Below are positions 8,959-17,693 of a DNA stretch of 64,000 nt, piece after piece (the first letter of the stretch is position 1; every line of letters begins with the position of its first letter). The position numbers and the translations under genes were made by a program. The stretch covers positions 179,518-243,517 of the forward strand of contig NZ_FTNQ01000004.1 in assembly GCF_900156455.1 (NCBI RefSeq), in the 5' to 3' direction. The notes under the pieces are model-generated. The model did no database searches, was not told where the DNA came from, and was given only the letters and a program-made list of their open reading frames with translations. Source of the DNA: Microbacterium sp. RURRCA19A (GTDB taxonomy: Bacteria > Actinomycetota > Actinomycetes > Actinomycetales > Microbacteriaceae).

Positions 8959-10434
8959 TCAACCGGCGATGGCGTCGGTGAGCTTGGCGTAGGCGGCGGG
9001 GCGACGGCGACGGATCCACGCTGCCTGGACGTAGCCGAACAGCGGCACGACCACGACCAGGGCGAGGAGGGCCCAGGTCACCGCGCCGAACGTCGGTGCG
9101 CCGTCGCCGTCGACGTCGCCGACCATCACGGGGAAGTACGCCACGATCACGACGGCGGACACCGCGAGCCCGGCGAACCCGAGGGCGGGCGCGATCACGG
9201 TGTTCCACGGCTGGCGGTCCGCGCGGTTGCGGGCGAAGTAGACGATCACGGCGATCGAGGTGACGGCCATGAGCGCCACGATCGCGACGGTCGCGACCCC
9301 GGAGAGCCACGTGAACACCTGCAGCAGCGGGTCGAGTCCGAGGACGGCGAAGACGGCGAGCAGGATGCCGGCGGTGACCGTCTGCACCAGCGACGACGCG
9401 TGCGGTGACAGGTGACGGGCGTGCACGCCGGACAGGCGCTCGGGCAGCACGCCCGCGGTCGACATCGCGTGCTGGTAGCGGGTGAGGACGTTGTGGAACG
9501 ACAGGACGCACGCGAACATCGATGTCAGCAGCAGCACGTTCACGAGCACCTCACCGACGGTGCCGAGGTAGATCGCGACGGTGCGGAGCATGAGCGTCGC
9601 GGGGTTCTCGGCCGCCGCCGCCAGGATGCCGTTCGGGCCCCACGCCATGATCAGGCCCCAGGTCGCGAGGGTGTAGAAGATGCCGATGCCGATGACCGCG
9701 CCGTAGGTCGCGCGCGGGATCGTGCGGTCGGGGTCGCGAGCCTCGTCGCGGAAGATCGCGGTGGCCTCGAACCCGATGAACGCGGCGATCGCGAACATCA
9801 GACCGACCCCCGGCGACCCGCTGAAGACGTTGGCCGGCTCGAACGGGGCGAGGCTCAGGCCCTCGGGTCCGCCGTTGACGACGACGGCCGCGACGAGCAC
9901 GAGCACGATCGCGACCTCGGCGACCAGCAGCACGCCGAGCACCTTGCTGGAGAGGTCGATGTGGCGATAGCCCAGGATGCCGACGAGCCCCACCGTGGCG
10001 AGTGCGTACAGCCACCACGCCAGGTCGGGTCCGCCGATCGACACGACGGTGATCTCGAGGAGGTAGCCGATGTAGCCGTACACCGCGACCTGGATCGTCG
10101 TGTACGTCAGCATGGCGGTCCACGCGGCGGCGAGACCGGACGGTCGGCCCAGGCCGTACCCGATGTAGGTGAAGAACGCGCCCGGCCGCGGCACATGACG
10201 CGTCATCGCGGCCAGACCCACGGCGAACAGGAGCAGGATGACGGCGCTGACGGCGTAGAGGGTCGGGTAGCCGACGCCGTTGCCGATCAGGATGCCGAGG
10301 GGACCGGCGCCGCCGACGACGGTGAGCGGCGAGGCGGCGGCGACGACCATGAAGATGATCGCCGTGACGCCGAGGGAGCCGCGGAGGGTCCGCGGGGTCG
10401 CGGCGGCGGCCCCCTTCGATTCGAGCTGGGTCAT
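8959..10434 (-). CDS. APC-family amino acid/amine permease
   Basis: 491-residue permease of the amino acid-polyamine-organocation superfamily with about 12 membrane segments. The first helix contains AAASPLTVVGGAGP, the characteristic broken TM1. IGFEATAIFRDEARDPDRTIPRA is the TM6/loop motif (FExxxxxxEE-like). It lies upstream of and on the same strand as the copper amine oxidase, 35 nt apart, so it probably imports the amine substrate. The divergent gene at 10639 encodes a second permease of the same superfamily. Confidence 0.9.
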   Translation of the reverse strand: MTQLESKGAAAATPRTLRGSLGVTAIIFMVVAAASPLTVVGGAGPLGILIGNGVGYPTLYAVSAVILLLFAVGLAAMTRHVPRPGAFFTYIGYGLGRPSGLAAAWTAMLTYTTIQVAVYGYIGYLLEITVVSIGGPDLAWWLYALATVGLVGILGYRHIDLSSKVLGVLLVAEVAIVLVLVAAVVVNGGPEGLSLAPFEPANVFSGSPGVGLMFAIAAFIGFEATAIFRDEARDPDRTIPRATYGAVIGIGIFYTLATWGLIMAWGPNGILAAAAENPATLMLRTVAIYLGTVGEVLVNVLLLTSMFACVLSFHNVLTRYQHAMSTAGVLPERLSGVHARHLSPHASSLVQTVTAGILLAVFAVLGLDPLLQVFTWLSGVATVAIVALMAVTSIAVIVYFARNRADRQPWNTVIAPALGFAGLAVSAVVIVAYFPVMVGDVDGDGAPTFGAVTWALLALVVVVPLFGYVQAAWIRRRRPAAYAKLTDAIAG

Positions 10435-10525
10435 GTCGGAGCCTTTCGGAGGTCGGGTGTGCGTCCGAGGATCCTCCCGGCGCGTTGCCTCGCGATGTGA
10501 TCGGCGTGAAAGTGCCGGGACACCG

Positions 10526-10556
10526 ACTGAGACACCGTGGCTGGGGGTGTCTCAGT
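10526..10556. promoter_or_regulatory. Palindromic operator candidate between divergent permease genes
   Basis: Arms ACTGAGACACC (10526-10536) and GGTGTCTCAGT (10546-10556) are exact reverse complements with a 9-nt spacer. A related half-site, GGGACACCGA, lies just upstream. The palindrome sits in the 204-bp gap between two divergent permease genes. The IclR regulator encoded at the end of the plus-strand unit is the obvious candidate ligand. Confidence 0.6.
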
Positions 10557-10638
10557 GGCGGATACGCGCGCGAAACATCGGTGTCGCGCCGAGGCAACGG
10601 CCGGGGCGTACGGTCGCACCGAGTCCACGGGGAGCACC

Positions 10639-12123
10639 ATGACCGCACTTGCCCGCGCCATCGCCCGGCCCACGCCCGTCGCCGGCTTCGGCGCGCGTTC
10701 GCCCCTGCACGGACTGGAACGCCGCAGCATCGGCATCGTCGACCTCGCAGCCCAGTCCGTCGCCGCCGTCGCGCCCGCGGCGGCCGCGACCACGGTCGTC
10801 CTGCTGGTCGCGGGGGTCGCGCCGGGGGCTGCGGTGGCCGCGATCGTCGCCGCCGGGGTGCTCAGCTTCGCCGTCGCCCGCACCGTGTCGCAGTTCGCCC
10901 GCCGCTTCGCCGCCGCCGGCGGACTGTACACCTACACCGCTCGCGGATTGGGGGAGCGAGCGGGGCTGGTCGCCGGTGCGGCGATCGTGATCGGCTACGC
11001 GGCGATCGCGATGTTCGCGCTCCTCGGGGGCGCCTACTACCTGGGCTACCTGCTCGGGGCGGCGTGGCCCGGCCTCGACCGCGGCACGACGGTGACGGTG
11101 TCGCTCCTGGGCGAGGTCGCGTTCGTCGCCGCGGTCCTCGTCTCCGGCATCCGCCTGTCGGCGCGGGTGGCGCTCGTGGTCGAGGCGATCTCGGTCGCGC
11201 TCATCGTCGCGCTGCTGTCCGTGCTCCTCGCGCTCATCGGCCCGGCCGACGTCATCGCGACCCTCGCGCCCGGCCCCGTGGACCCGGTCGCGCTCGCCGC
11301 GGGGGCGGTGGTCGCGCTCACCGCGTTCGTGGGGTTCGAGTCCGCCGCGACCCTCGGGGTGGAATCGGTGGCACCGCTGCGCAACGTCCCCCGGGCGATC
11401 ACGGGTACCGTCGTGATCAGCGGGGGCGTGTACGTCCTGGCGGCCGTGACCCAGGCATCGGGCTTCCACGCCCTGGGCCTCGACCTCGCGGCCAGCGCAT
11501 CGCCGGTCAACGATCTCGCGGGTGCGTACGGACTGGGGCCGTGGGGCGTGGCCGCCGACATCGGGATCACGGCATCCTTCCTCGCGTGCGCGATCGGTAC
11601 GGTGACGGCGCTCGTGCGCGTGCTGTTCGCGATGAGTCGCGACGGCGTGCTGCCCGCGGGCCTGGGACGCACCCACCGGCGGCTGCGCACGCCGATCACG
11701 GCGATCGCGGCGGCGCTGCCCGTGGTCGGGGGCGTCCCGCTCATCCTCGCGCTCGCGGGCGTCGATGCGCGCGAGGCGATGCAGGCGACGCTCGCCGTCG
11801 GGGCGACCGGCTACATCGTCGCGTACGTGCTGGTGTGCGTCGCGGCGCCGGTGTTCCTCCGGCGGATCGGGGAGCTGACCGCGGGCCCGGCGGTCGTCGC
11901 GGGCGTCTCCGCGGTGGCGCTCACCGCGGCGCTGGTGGCGTTCCTCGTCGTCGGGACCGACGCCGTCGCCCTGGCGTCGGTCGCGGCGGCGACCCTGCTC
12001 GCCGGCGCGGGGATCGCGATCGTCGCGGCGCGCCCGCGGTCGCGGCCGATCGGCGCGTACGACGAACCCGTGGCCGCCCAGGTGCTCGGCGGCGTCGCAC
12101 CGCCCGGGCGGACCGATGCCTGA
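10639..12123 (+). CDS. APC-family amino acid/amine permease
   Basis: 494-residue polytopic protein with about 12 hydrophobic segments. The FVGFESAATLGVE motif corresponds to TM6 and the following acidic residues in APC permeases. The ATG at 10639 (MTALARAIARP) has a GGGGAG sequence 5 nt upstream; a longer frame from 10537 would run through the palindromic operator. Its 3' end overlaps the IclR regulator gene by 8 nt, so permease and regulator are probably one transcript. Substrate unknown; amines or amino acids are suggested by the facing amine oxidase unit. Confidence 0.88.
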   Translation: MTALARAIARPTPVAGFGARSPLHGLERRSIGIVDLAAQSVAAVAPAAAATTVVLLVAGVAPGAAVAAIVAAGVLSFAVARTVSQFARRFAAAGGLYTYTARGLGERAGLVAGAAIVIGYAAIAMFALLGGAYYLGYLLGAAWPGLDRGTTVTVSLLGEVAFVAAVLVSGIRLSARVALVVEAISVALIVALLSVLLALIGPADVIATLAPGPVDPVALAAGAVVALTAFVGFESAATLGVESVAPLRNVPRAITGTVVISGGVYVLAAVTQASGFHALGLDLAASASPVNDLAGAYGLGPWGVAADIGITASFLACAIGTVTALVRVLFAMSRDGVLPAGLGRTHRRLRTPITAIAAALPVVGGVPLILALAGVDAREAMQATLAVGATGYIVAYVLVCVAAPVFLRRIGELTAGPAVVAGVSAVALTAALVAFLVVGTDAVALASVAAATLLAGAGIAIVAARPRSRPIGAYDEPVAAQVLGGVAPPGRTDA

Positions 12124-12805
12124 GCCGCCGGGACTGGCCGCGCGGCAGCCGGGAGCCGTCCGCTCAGCGCTGGCGGTGCTGGAGGCCGTGGCGCACCTCG
12201 GTGCCGGGGTGAGCGCGCAGCGCATCTCCACGGAACTGGGTCTCCCGCGCGCGACCACGTACCGGCTCCTGAACCTCCTCGTCGAGGACGAGTTCCTCGT
12301 CCGCACCCCCGACCTCTCCGGCTTCGCGCTGGGCGCCCGCGTCGCGCAATTGGCCGGGGTCACGGCCCCACCCGCGCGCCTGCCCGCGGCCGCGCGAGCG
12401 CTTCTCGCCGACGCGCGGCGCGCCGTGCGCGGGGGCGTGCACGTGGTGCTGTTCGTGGACGGACGTGTCGTCGTCCTCGACGCGGATCCGGACTTCCCGC
12501 TCAGCGACGCGGACCGGCTGGTCCGCGAACCCGCCCGCTACGCCCTCGGTCGGATGCTGCTGGTCGCCGAGGGGCGGGTGCCGGACGGCGCGATCGCCGC
12601 CGACGTGCGCCGATTCGGCGTCACGCGGCAGTGCGGCGAGATCCTCCCGACGACCGGATGCCTCGCCCTCCCTCTCCGCGACGATCGGGGGGTCACGGTC
12701 GGCGCGGTCGGGTTCTCCGGCGCGCGTCACCGCGTCGACGACCCGTCCGAGGTCATCGGTGCGCTGGAACCGGCCGTGCGCGCCCTCGCCCCGCTGGTGG
12801 TGTGA
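12116..12805 (+). CDS. IclR-family transcriptional regulator
   Basis: 229 residues: an N-terminal winged helix (AVRSALAVLEAVAHL to YRLLNLLVEDEFL, about residues 14-65) followed by an IclR-type effector domain. The effector domain is less canonical than most and rather short. The start codon overlaps the end of the permease gene. Likely regulates the flanking amine/amino-acid transport and oxidation genes through the palindrome at 10526-10556; this link is inferred from position. Confidence 0.85.
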   Translation: MPEPPGLAARQPGAVRSALAVLEAVAHLGAGVSAQRISTELGLPRATTYRLLNLLVEDEFLVRTPDLSGFALGARVAQLAGVTAPPARLPAAARALLADARRAVRGGVHVVLFVDGRVVVLDADPDFPLSDADRLVREPARYALGRMLLVAEGRVPDGAIAADVRRFGVTRQCGEILPTTGCLALPLRDDRGVTVGAVGFSGARHRVDDPSEVIGALEPAVRALAPLVV

Positions 12806-12811
12806 CCCGCC

Positions 12812-13795
12812 TCACGTGGGCAGGATCGTGACGACGCCCGTGGCACCCGCGGGCGCGACCACGCGAGAGACGCAGCAGCACATCTTCGTCCGCGCGTCCC
12901 GCTGCCGTTCGCTGTAGAACACGTCGCGGTGGTCGATGTCGCCGTCGAGTCCGGCGACGCGGACTTCGCACAGCCCGCACTCGCCCTTCCTGCAGTCGTA
13001 CATCATGTCGGCTCCGGCGGCTTCGAGCGCCTCGAGCATCGACTGGTGGGGTGGGACGACGGTCTCGAGACCGAGCGAGGGGATGCGGACGGTGAACGGC
13101 TGCGGGTCGTGCCACCCGCTGTTGCCGAACGTCTCGCTGCGCAGGTCGGCCGGCGGCAGTCCCGCCTCGATCCAGGCCCGCCGCACGGCATCCATCAGTC
13201 GGATCGGCCCGCAGACGTACATCTCGGTGCCGGGCTCGACGGATGCCACGAGGTCGGGCACCGAGACCGATGTGCCCTCGTCGCGGACGTGCACCGCGAG
13301 CCGGTCGCCGTGACGTTCGCCGAGGTCGTCGAGGTAGGCCATGAGCGGGCGGCTGCGGCCGAGGTAGAGGAGCCGGTAGTCGGCGCGCGTGGTGCGCAGG
13401 CGTTCCGCCATGCCGTGCAGGGCCGTGATCCCGATGCCGCCCGCGACCAGCACGTACCGCCGCGCGCCGAGGCGCAGGGGGAAGTCGTTGAGCGGTTGCG
13501 TGACCTCGATCCGGTCGCCGGGGCGGAGGGCGTTCATGACGGCGGCGCCGCCGCGGCTGACGGGGGAGGTTGAGACGCTGAGCGCCACGCGCGCGCCGTC
13601 GGGCGAGGCATCCACGATCGAATACGAGCGCCGTTCGATCTTCCCGGCGATCGGCACGCGCACGTCGAGGTGCGCGCCGGGCTCCACCCGGACCGGGGAG
13701 TCGACGTCGATCTCGATGCGTCGGATCTCGGGCGTGAGGTCGCGGGCGGCGGCGACCGTGCCGCCCTGCCACACCTCGCGGTGCGCGACGGCCAT
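12812..13795 (-). CDS. vanB: Vanillate O-demethylase reductase subunit (PDR-type)
   Basis: Electron-transfer partner of the Rieske oxygenase encoded immediately upstream. 327 residues: an FMN-binding half (RSYSIVDAS, then a Gly-rich segment), an NAD-binding half (YVLVAGGIGITAL) and a C-terminal plant-type [2Fe-2S] ferredoxin domain with CRKGECGLCEV and a distal Cys in KMCCCVSRV. This phthalate-dioxygenase-reductase layout is that of VanB. The ATG at 13795 overlaps the oxygenase stop by 1 nt (TGATG). Confidence is high for family and somewhat lower for vanillate as substrate. Confidence 0.9.
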   Translation of the reverse strand: MAVAHREVWQGGTVAAARDLTPEIRRIEIDVDSPVRVEPGAHLDVRVPIAGKIERRSYSIVDASPDGARVALSVSTSPVSRGGAAVMNALRPGDRIEVTQPLNDFPLRLGARRYVLVAGGIGITALHGMAERLRTTRADYRLLYLGRSRPLMAYLDDLGERHGDRLAVHVRDEGTSVSVPDLVASVEPGTEMYVCGPIRLMDAVRRAWIEAGLPPADLRSETFGNSGWHDPQPFTVRIPSLGLETVVPPHQSMLEALEAAGADMMYDCRKGECGLCEVRVAGLDGDIDHRDVFYSERQRDARTKMCCCVSRVVAPAGATGVVTILPT

Positions 13796-14886
13796 CAGCC
13801 CACCGTCACGGGGGTGCGTTCGCGGCCCTCGGCGGCCAGCATCCGTTCCAGCAGCCGCCGCACCCACATGCCCCCGGCATCGATGTTCAGGCTGTAGAAC
13901 TCGTAATCGGGGTTGGCGTCGATGGCGGCCTGCTGGGCGGTCAACATCGCCTCGTCCTCGCCGAACACGCCGTGGACGCCCTCCCGCAGCTGCGTGGTGA
14001 TGAGCTGGCTGTCGAGGCGGTAGTTGCGCTGGAACGACCAGAAGTAGTGGCTCGTGCGGTCGGTCTCGGGCGTGATGGTGTTCATGACGTAGCCGTTCAC
14101 ACCCTGCGAGCGGTCGCCCTCGGGTGCCCCGGTGCCCGCGGCGGCGACCCCCACGTCGATGCAGATCGTCGACGGCGCCTCGTAGTGGATGATCTGCCAA
14201 CGGTCCACGCGGCCGGTGAAGCCGGGGAACTTGTCGCGCATGTTCTTGAGCCAGAACGGCGGCGGCTCGATGTCGCGCATCCACCGTTCCACCGTGACGG
14301 TCGTCTCGGTGTGGGTCGTGACGAACTCGGACTCGCTGAGCTCCTTCTGGCCGATGCTGCTGGAGTGGACGAACTCCTCGTGCGTGAGGTCCATGAGGTT
14401 GTCGAGGATGAGCTGGTAGTTGCACGGGGCGTGGATCGTCAGTCCGTCGCCGGTCCACTCTGGGTGCGTCATCTGGTGCATGTCGGGGATGAGATCGGGA
14501 TCGGCCAGCGCCGCGTCGCCGACCCACACCCACACGTACCGGTAGCGGTCGACGACGGGGAACGAGGGCACCAGGGCGCTGGGGTTGATCGTCTCCTGCG
14601 CGGGCATCGAGGTGCACCGGCCGCGGGGATCGTAGGTGATGCCGTGGTACGGGCAGCGGATGTCGCCGGGCCCGACCAGCGTGCCCTGCGACAGCGGGGC
14701 GAGGCGGTGCCAGCACGCGTCGGCCAGGGCCACGGCCGTGCCGTCTTCGGTGCGGTAGAGCGCGAGCGGGCGTCCCGCGACGGTGCGCGCGAGAGGGCGC
14801 TTGCGCGTGACCTCGTGGTCCCACGCGGCCACGTACCAGGCGTTCCGGGGGTAGTCGAGCAGCTTGGCCGCCATCGTCTCGGTCAC
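13795..14886 (-). CDS. vanA: Vanillate O-demethylase oxygenase subunit (Rieske type)
   Basis: Rieske non-heme iron oxygenase of 363 residues. The Rieske cluster ligands are C58-W-H60 and C78-P-Y-H81. The mononuclear iron site is suggested by NLMDLTHEEFVH (His169 and His174). Length and the LTHEEFVH motif fit the VanA/aromatic O-demethylase group, which converts vanillate to protocatechuate and formaldehyde. The GTG at 14886 follows a strong GAGGAGG. Translationally coupled to vanB. A PadR-type regulator is encoded divergently, as for VanR of Corynebacterium, with an A/T-rich palindrome in between. Confidence 0.9.
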   Translation of the reverse strand: MTETMAAKLLDYPRNAWYVAAWDHEVTRKRPLARTVAGRPLALYRTEDGTAVALADACWHRLAPLSQGTLVGPGDIRCPYHGITYDPRGRCTSMPAQETINPSALVPSFPVVDRYRYVWVWVGDAALADPDLIPDMHQMTHPEWTGDGLTIHAPCNYQLILDNLMDLTHEEFVHSSSIGQKELSESEFVTTHTETTVTVERWMRDIEPPPFWLKNMRDKFPGFTGRVDRWQIIHYEAPSTICIDVGVAAAGTGAPEGDRSQGVNGYVMNTITPETDRTSHYFWSFQRNYRLDSQLITTQLREGVHGVFGEDEAMLTAQQAAIDANPDYEFYSLNIDAGGMWVRRLLERMLAAEGRERTPVTVG

Positions 14887-14902
14887 GGGACCTCCTCGTC
14901 CT

Positions 14903-14926
14903 CAATATCTATCTACATAGGTATTG
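14903..14926. promoter_or_regulatory. Putative VanR (PadR-type) operator
   Basis: A/T-rich island in G/C-rich DNA: CAATATCTAT, 4-nt spacer, ATAGGTATTG. The arms are reverse complements except at one position (10-N4-10). It lies between divergent vanA and the PadR regulator gene. The 10-N4-10 layout and the right half resemble, from memory, the VanR box described in Corynebacterium glutamicum. Confidence 0.75.
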
Positions 14927-14975
14927 CGAGGAAGATATCGTGGGCGGACGCCGCGACGCAAGAGGGGAGTCCGCG

Positions 14976-15572
14976 ATGAGCCTGCGCTACGCGCTGCTGG
15001 CCCTGCTGACCGCGCAGCCGATGACCGGGTACGACCTCGCGAAGGCGTTCCACGGGTCGGTCGGGCACGTCTGGCACGCCCCCGATTCGCAGATCTACCC
15101 CGAGCTCAAGCGCATGGTCGCGGACGGCCTGCTCCGCGACGAACCGGTCCCGTGGGGCGCAGCCACCACCAAGACGCAGTACACGATCACCGACGAGGGT
15201 GTGGACGACCTCCGCCGCTGGATGGAGCAGCCGGTCGCCTACGGCGCCGACCGCGACCCCGCGCTCCTGCGTGCCGCCTACTTCGAGTGGGCCGACCCGG
15301 ACGCCGCCCGCGCGCGGCTGCGCGAACACATCGCGCACTACCGTGTGCGCCGCGGGCTGTGGCAGGCGCAGCTCGACGCGATCCGCGAACGGACGCACCC
15401 GATCGTCGCGCGCCGCCTCGAGACCGACACGCGGCACTCCCCCGAGGCGATCGTGGCGTTCAAGGTGTTCGCGTACGAGGGGTTCGTGGCGCGCGCCGAC
15501 CACGAGATCGCGTGGGCCGAGCGCGGCCTCGCCCTCGTCGACGCCCTCGAGGGGTCCGCGGTCGCCGACTAG
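14976..15572 (+). CDS. vanR: PadR-family transcriptional regulator, probable VanR
   Basis: 198 residues starting MSLRYALLALLTAQPMTGYDLAKAF... in the typical PadR manner, with the winged helix in the first 80 residues (IYPELKRMVADGLL as the recognition region) and a C-terminal VirR-type helical dimerisation domain. ATG at 14976 chosen because AGAGGGGA precedes it. Divergent from vanAB across the A/T-rich palindrome, so it is inferred to repress vanAB until vanillate is present. Its stop codon overlaps the convergent acyl-CoA ligase stop through a shared CTAG. Confidence 0.87.
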   Translation: MSLRYALLALLTAQPMTGYDLAKAFHGSVGHVWHAPDSQIYPELKRMVADGLLRDEPVPWGAATTKTQYTITDEGVDDLRRWMEQPVAYGADRDPALLRAAYFEWADPDAARARLREHIAHYRVRRGLWQAQLDAIRERTHPIVARRLETDTRHSPEAIVAFKVFAYEGFVARADHEIAWAERGLALVDALEGSAVAD

Positions 15573-17101
15573 GGCGCCGACAACAGCCGCGCGCGCAGGT
15601 CCGCTTTGCGCACCTTGCCCGACGCCGTGCGCGGGAGGTCGTCCACGACGGTCACGGTCTTCGGGATCTTGTACCTCGCGATCCGGCCGGAGAGTTCCGC
15701 GCGGACGCTCTCGGTGTCGACCGACACCCCCTCGGCCACCGTCACGAGGGCGATCGGCACCTCCCCCCACTTCTCGTCCGGGATGCCGATCACCGCGACG
15801 CCGGTGATCCCCGGGATGCCGAGGATCAGGCCCTCCACCTCGGCGGGGTAGATATTCTCGCCTCCGGAGATGATGAGGTCCTTCAGCCGGTCGGCGATGT
15901 AGAGGTAGCCGTCCTCGTCGAGATAGCCGAGGTCGCCGGAGCGGAACCAGCCGTCCAGGGCGAACGCGGCGGTCGTCGCCTCGGGCTGCCCGTGGTAGCC
16001 GGCGAACACGTTCGGGCCGCGCACCTGGATCTCGCCGACCGCGCGGGCGGGAGCCGGCATCCCGTCCTCTCCGACGACCCGGACGTCGGTGAAGAAGTGC
16101 GGCAGGCCGACGCTCCCGGCCTTCGCGCGGGTCATCCCGGCGGACAGGCTCGTGGCGCCGGGGGACGTCTCGGTCATCCCGTAGCCCTGCGTGAACGACA
16201 GTCCGCGGGCCTCGTACGCCTCGCGGATCCGCGGAGGTACCGCCGATCCGCCGCACGTGAGCGTGCGCAGGCTCGACACGTCGGTGCGGGACCACTCGGG
16301 ATGGTCCGCCATGAGCTGGTAGGTCGTGGGAACGCCCGAGACCACGGTGACGCCGTGGCGCTCGATGAGATCGAGCGCGCGTCCGGCTTCGAACCCGTTC
16401 TCGAGCACCACGGTCGCGCCCTTGAGCAGCGCGGGGAGCGCCCCCATGCCCAGCGAGGCGACGTGGAAGAGCGGCGAGATCATGAGCGACACGTCGGAGG
16501 AGACGAGGTCGTAGTCGATGATCGTGTTCATCGACACCCACGTGAGGTTGCCGTGCGTGAGGACCGCCCCCTTGGCGCGACCCGTGGTGCCCGAGGTGTA
16601 GACGAGCGCGGCGGGGTCGTCGAGGCCGACGGGCGCGGGCGGCGGCGCGGAGACCGCGCGCTCGAGGAGCCGCGCGAAGCCCGGCTCGCCGTCGCGGCCC
16701 GAGGATCCCGTGGCGATCACTCGTGCGACGGGCGAGGTCGACACCGCCGCGGCCACGCGATCCGCGAACGACGCGTCGTGCACGAGCACGCGAGCGCCGG
16801 AGTCGGCGAGCACGTGTGCGATCTCGGGGGCGGCGAGGCGCGTGTTCACGGGTACGAACACGGCACCGAGGTGGGCCGCGCCGAACAGCGTGACGAGGAA
16901 CTCGGGCGAGTTCTCGCCGAGGTAGGCGACGCGGTCGCCGCGGGCGACGCCGTGGTCGGCGAAGACGGCGGCGGCCCGCTCGACGGCGGTGGCCAGCTCG
17001 GCGTAGCTGAGGCGCCGGTCGTCGCCGAAGATCAGGGCGGTCTTGTCGGGGTGCTTGAGGCGGCGGCGGGGGAGCCAGGCGCCGAGTCCGGGTGTGCTCA
17101 T
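15569..17101 (-). CDS. Acyl-CoA synthetase, probable hydroxycinnamate-CoA ligase
   Basis: AMP-forming acyl-CoA ligase of 510 residues. P-loop motif VYTSGTTGRAKGA (near 168-181), YGMTETSPG core motif, and C-terminal GWFRSGDLGYLDEDGY and PRTASGKVRK motifs are all present, so the enzyme should be active. Last gene of the minus-strand unit SDR, amidohydrolase, MaoC, ligase. In that setting it is best read as the ligase that activates p-coumarate, ferulate or a related aromatic acid (like CouL/PhdA). A fatty acid substrate cannot be excluded. Confidence 0.88.
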   Translation of the reverse strand: MSTPGLGAWLPRRRLKHPDKTALIFGDDRRLSYAELATAVERAAAVFADHGVARGDRVAYLGENSPEFLVTLFGAAHLGAVFVPVNTRLAAPEIAHVLADSGARVLVHDASFADRVAAAVSTSPVARVIATGSSGRDGEPGFARLLERAVSAPPPAPVGLDDPAALVYTSGTTGRAKGAVLTHGNLTWVSMNTIIDYDLVSSDVSLMISPLFHVASLGMGALPALLKGATVVLENGFEAGRALDLIERHGVTVVSGVPTTYQLMADHPEWSRTDVSSLRTLTCGGSAVPPRIREAYEARGLSFTQGYGMTETSPGATSLSAGMTRAKAGSVGLPHFFTDVRVVGEDGMPAPARAVGEIQVRGPNVFAGYHGQPEATTAAFALDGWFRSGDLGYLDEDGYLYIADRLKDLIISGGENIYPAEVEGLILGIPGITGVAVIGIPDEKWGEVPIALVTVAEGVSVDTESVRAELSGRIARYKIPKTVTVVDDLPRTASGKVRKADLRARLLSAP

Positions 17102-17207
17102 GGGTCTCTTCGTCGAGGGAGGGGCGCTGCGGTGCGCACCCGAGCGGGGAGGGATGCCGGGGAGGCGGGTCCGGCGGGCGCGAGGTCGGATCCGCGCCCG
17201 CCGGGTG

Positions 17208-17660
17208 TCAGGCGTAGAAACGGTACAGGCCGCGGGCGACGACGGCGGGCTTGTCGCCGCCTTCGACCTCGACGGTCTGGTCGACGGCGAGCTGATAGCC
17301 GCCGCGCACCTCCGTCACCTCGGCGACGACGGCGTTCATCCGGACGCGCGCGCCCACTTTCACCGGCGAGACGAACCGCACCTTGTCGAGGCCGTAGTTG
17401 ACCTTCGTCGTCACCCCGGTGACGTCGAGCAGCTCGGTCCAGAACTTCACCGTCAGCGACAGGCTGAGGTAGCCGTGCGCGATGGCGCCGCCGAAGGGGC
17501 CGTCCTTCGCGCGCTCGGGGTCGGTGTGGATCCACTGGTGGTCGTCGGTCGCGTCCGCGAACACGTCGACGCGGTCCTGCGTGATCTCCAGGTAGTCGGA
17601 CCAGCCGAGATCCGTGCCGGCGAGTCCGGCGATGTCGGCGTAGGCGACGGTCGTGGTCAT
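17208..17660 (-). CDS. MaoC-like enoyl-CoA hydratase
   Basis: 150-residue single hotdog domain. The active-site region DDHQWIHTDPERA (catalytic Asp/His pair) and the helix motif GGAIAHGYLSLSL are clear. It hydrates 2-enoyl-CoA thioesters. Located between the amidohydrolase and the ligase; proposed to hydrate the hydroxycinnamoyl-CoA double bond in a beta-oxidative deacetylation route. The 106-bp gap to the ligase gene holds nothing obvious. Confidence 0.9.
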   Translation of the reverse strand: MTTTVAYADIAGLAGTDLGWSDYLEITQDRVDVFADATDDHQWIHTDPERAKDGPFGGAIAHGYLSLSLTVKFWTELLDVTGVTTKVNYGLDKVRFVSPVKVGARVRMNAVVAEVTEVRGGYQLAVDQTVEVEGGDKPAVVARGLYRFYA

Positions 17661-17693
17661 GGTGTTCTCCTTTTCGAGAGAGTCGGGGGAGTC

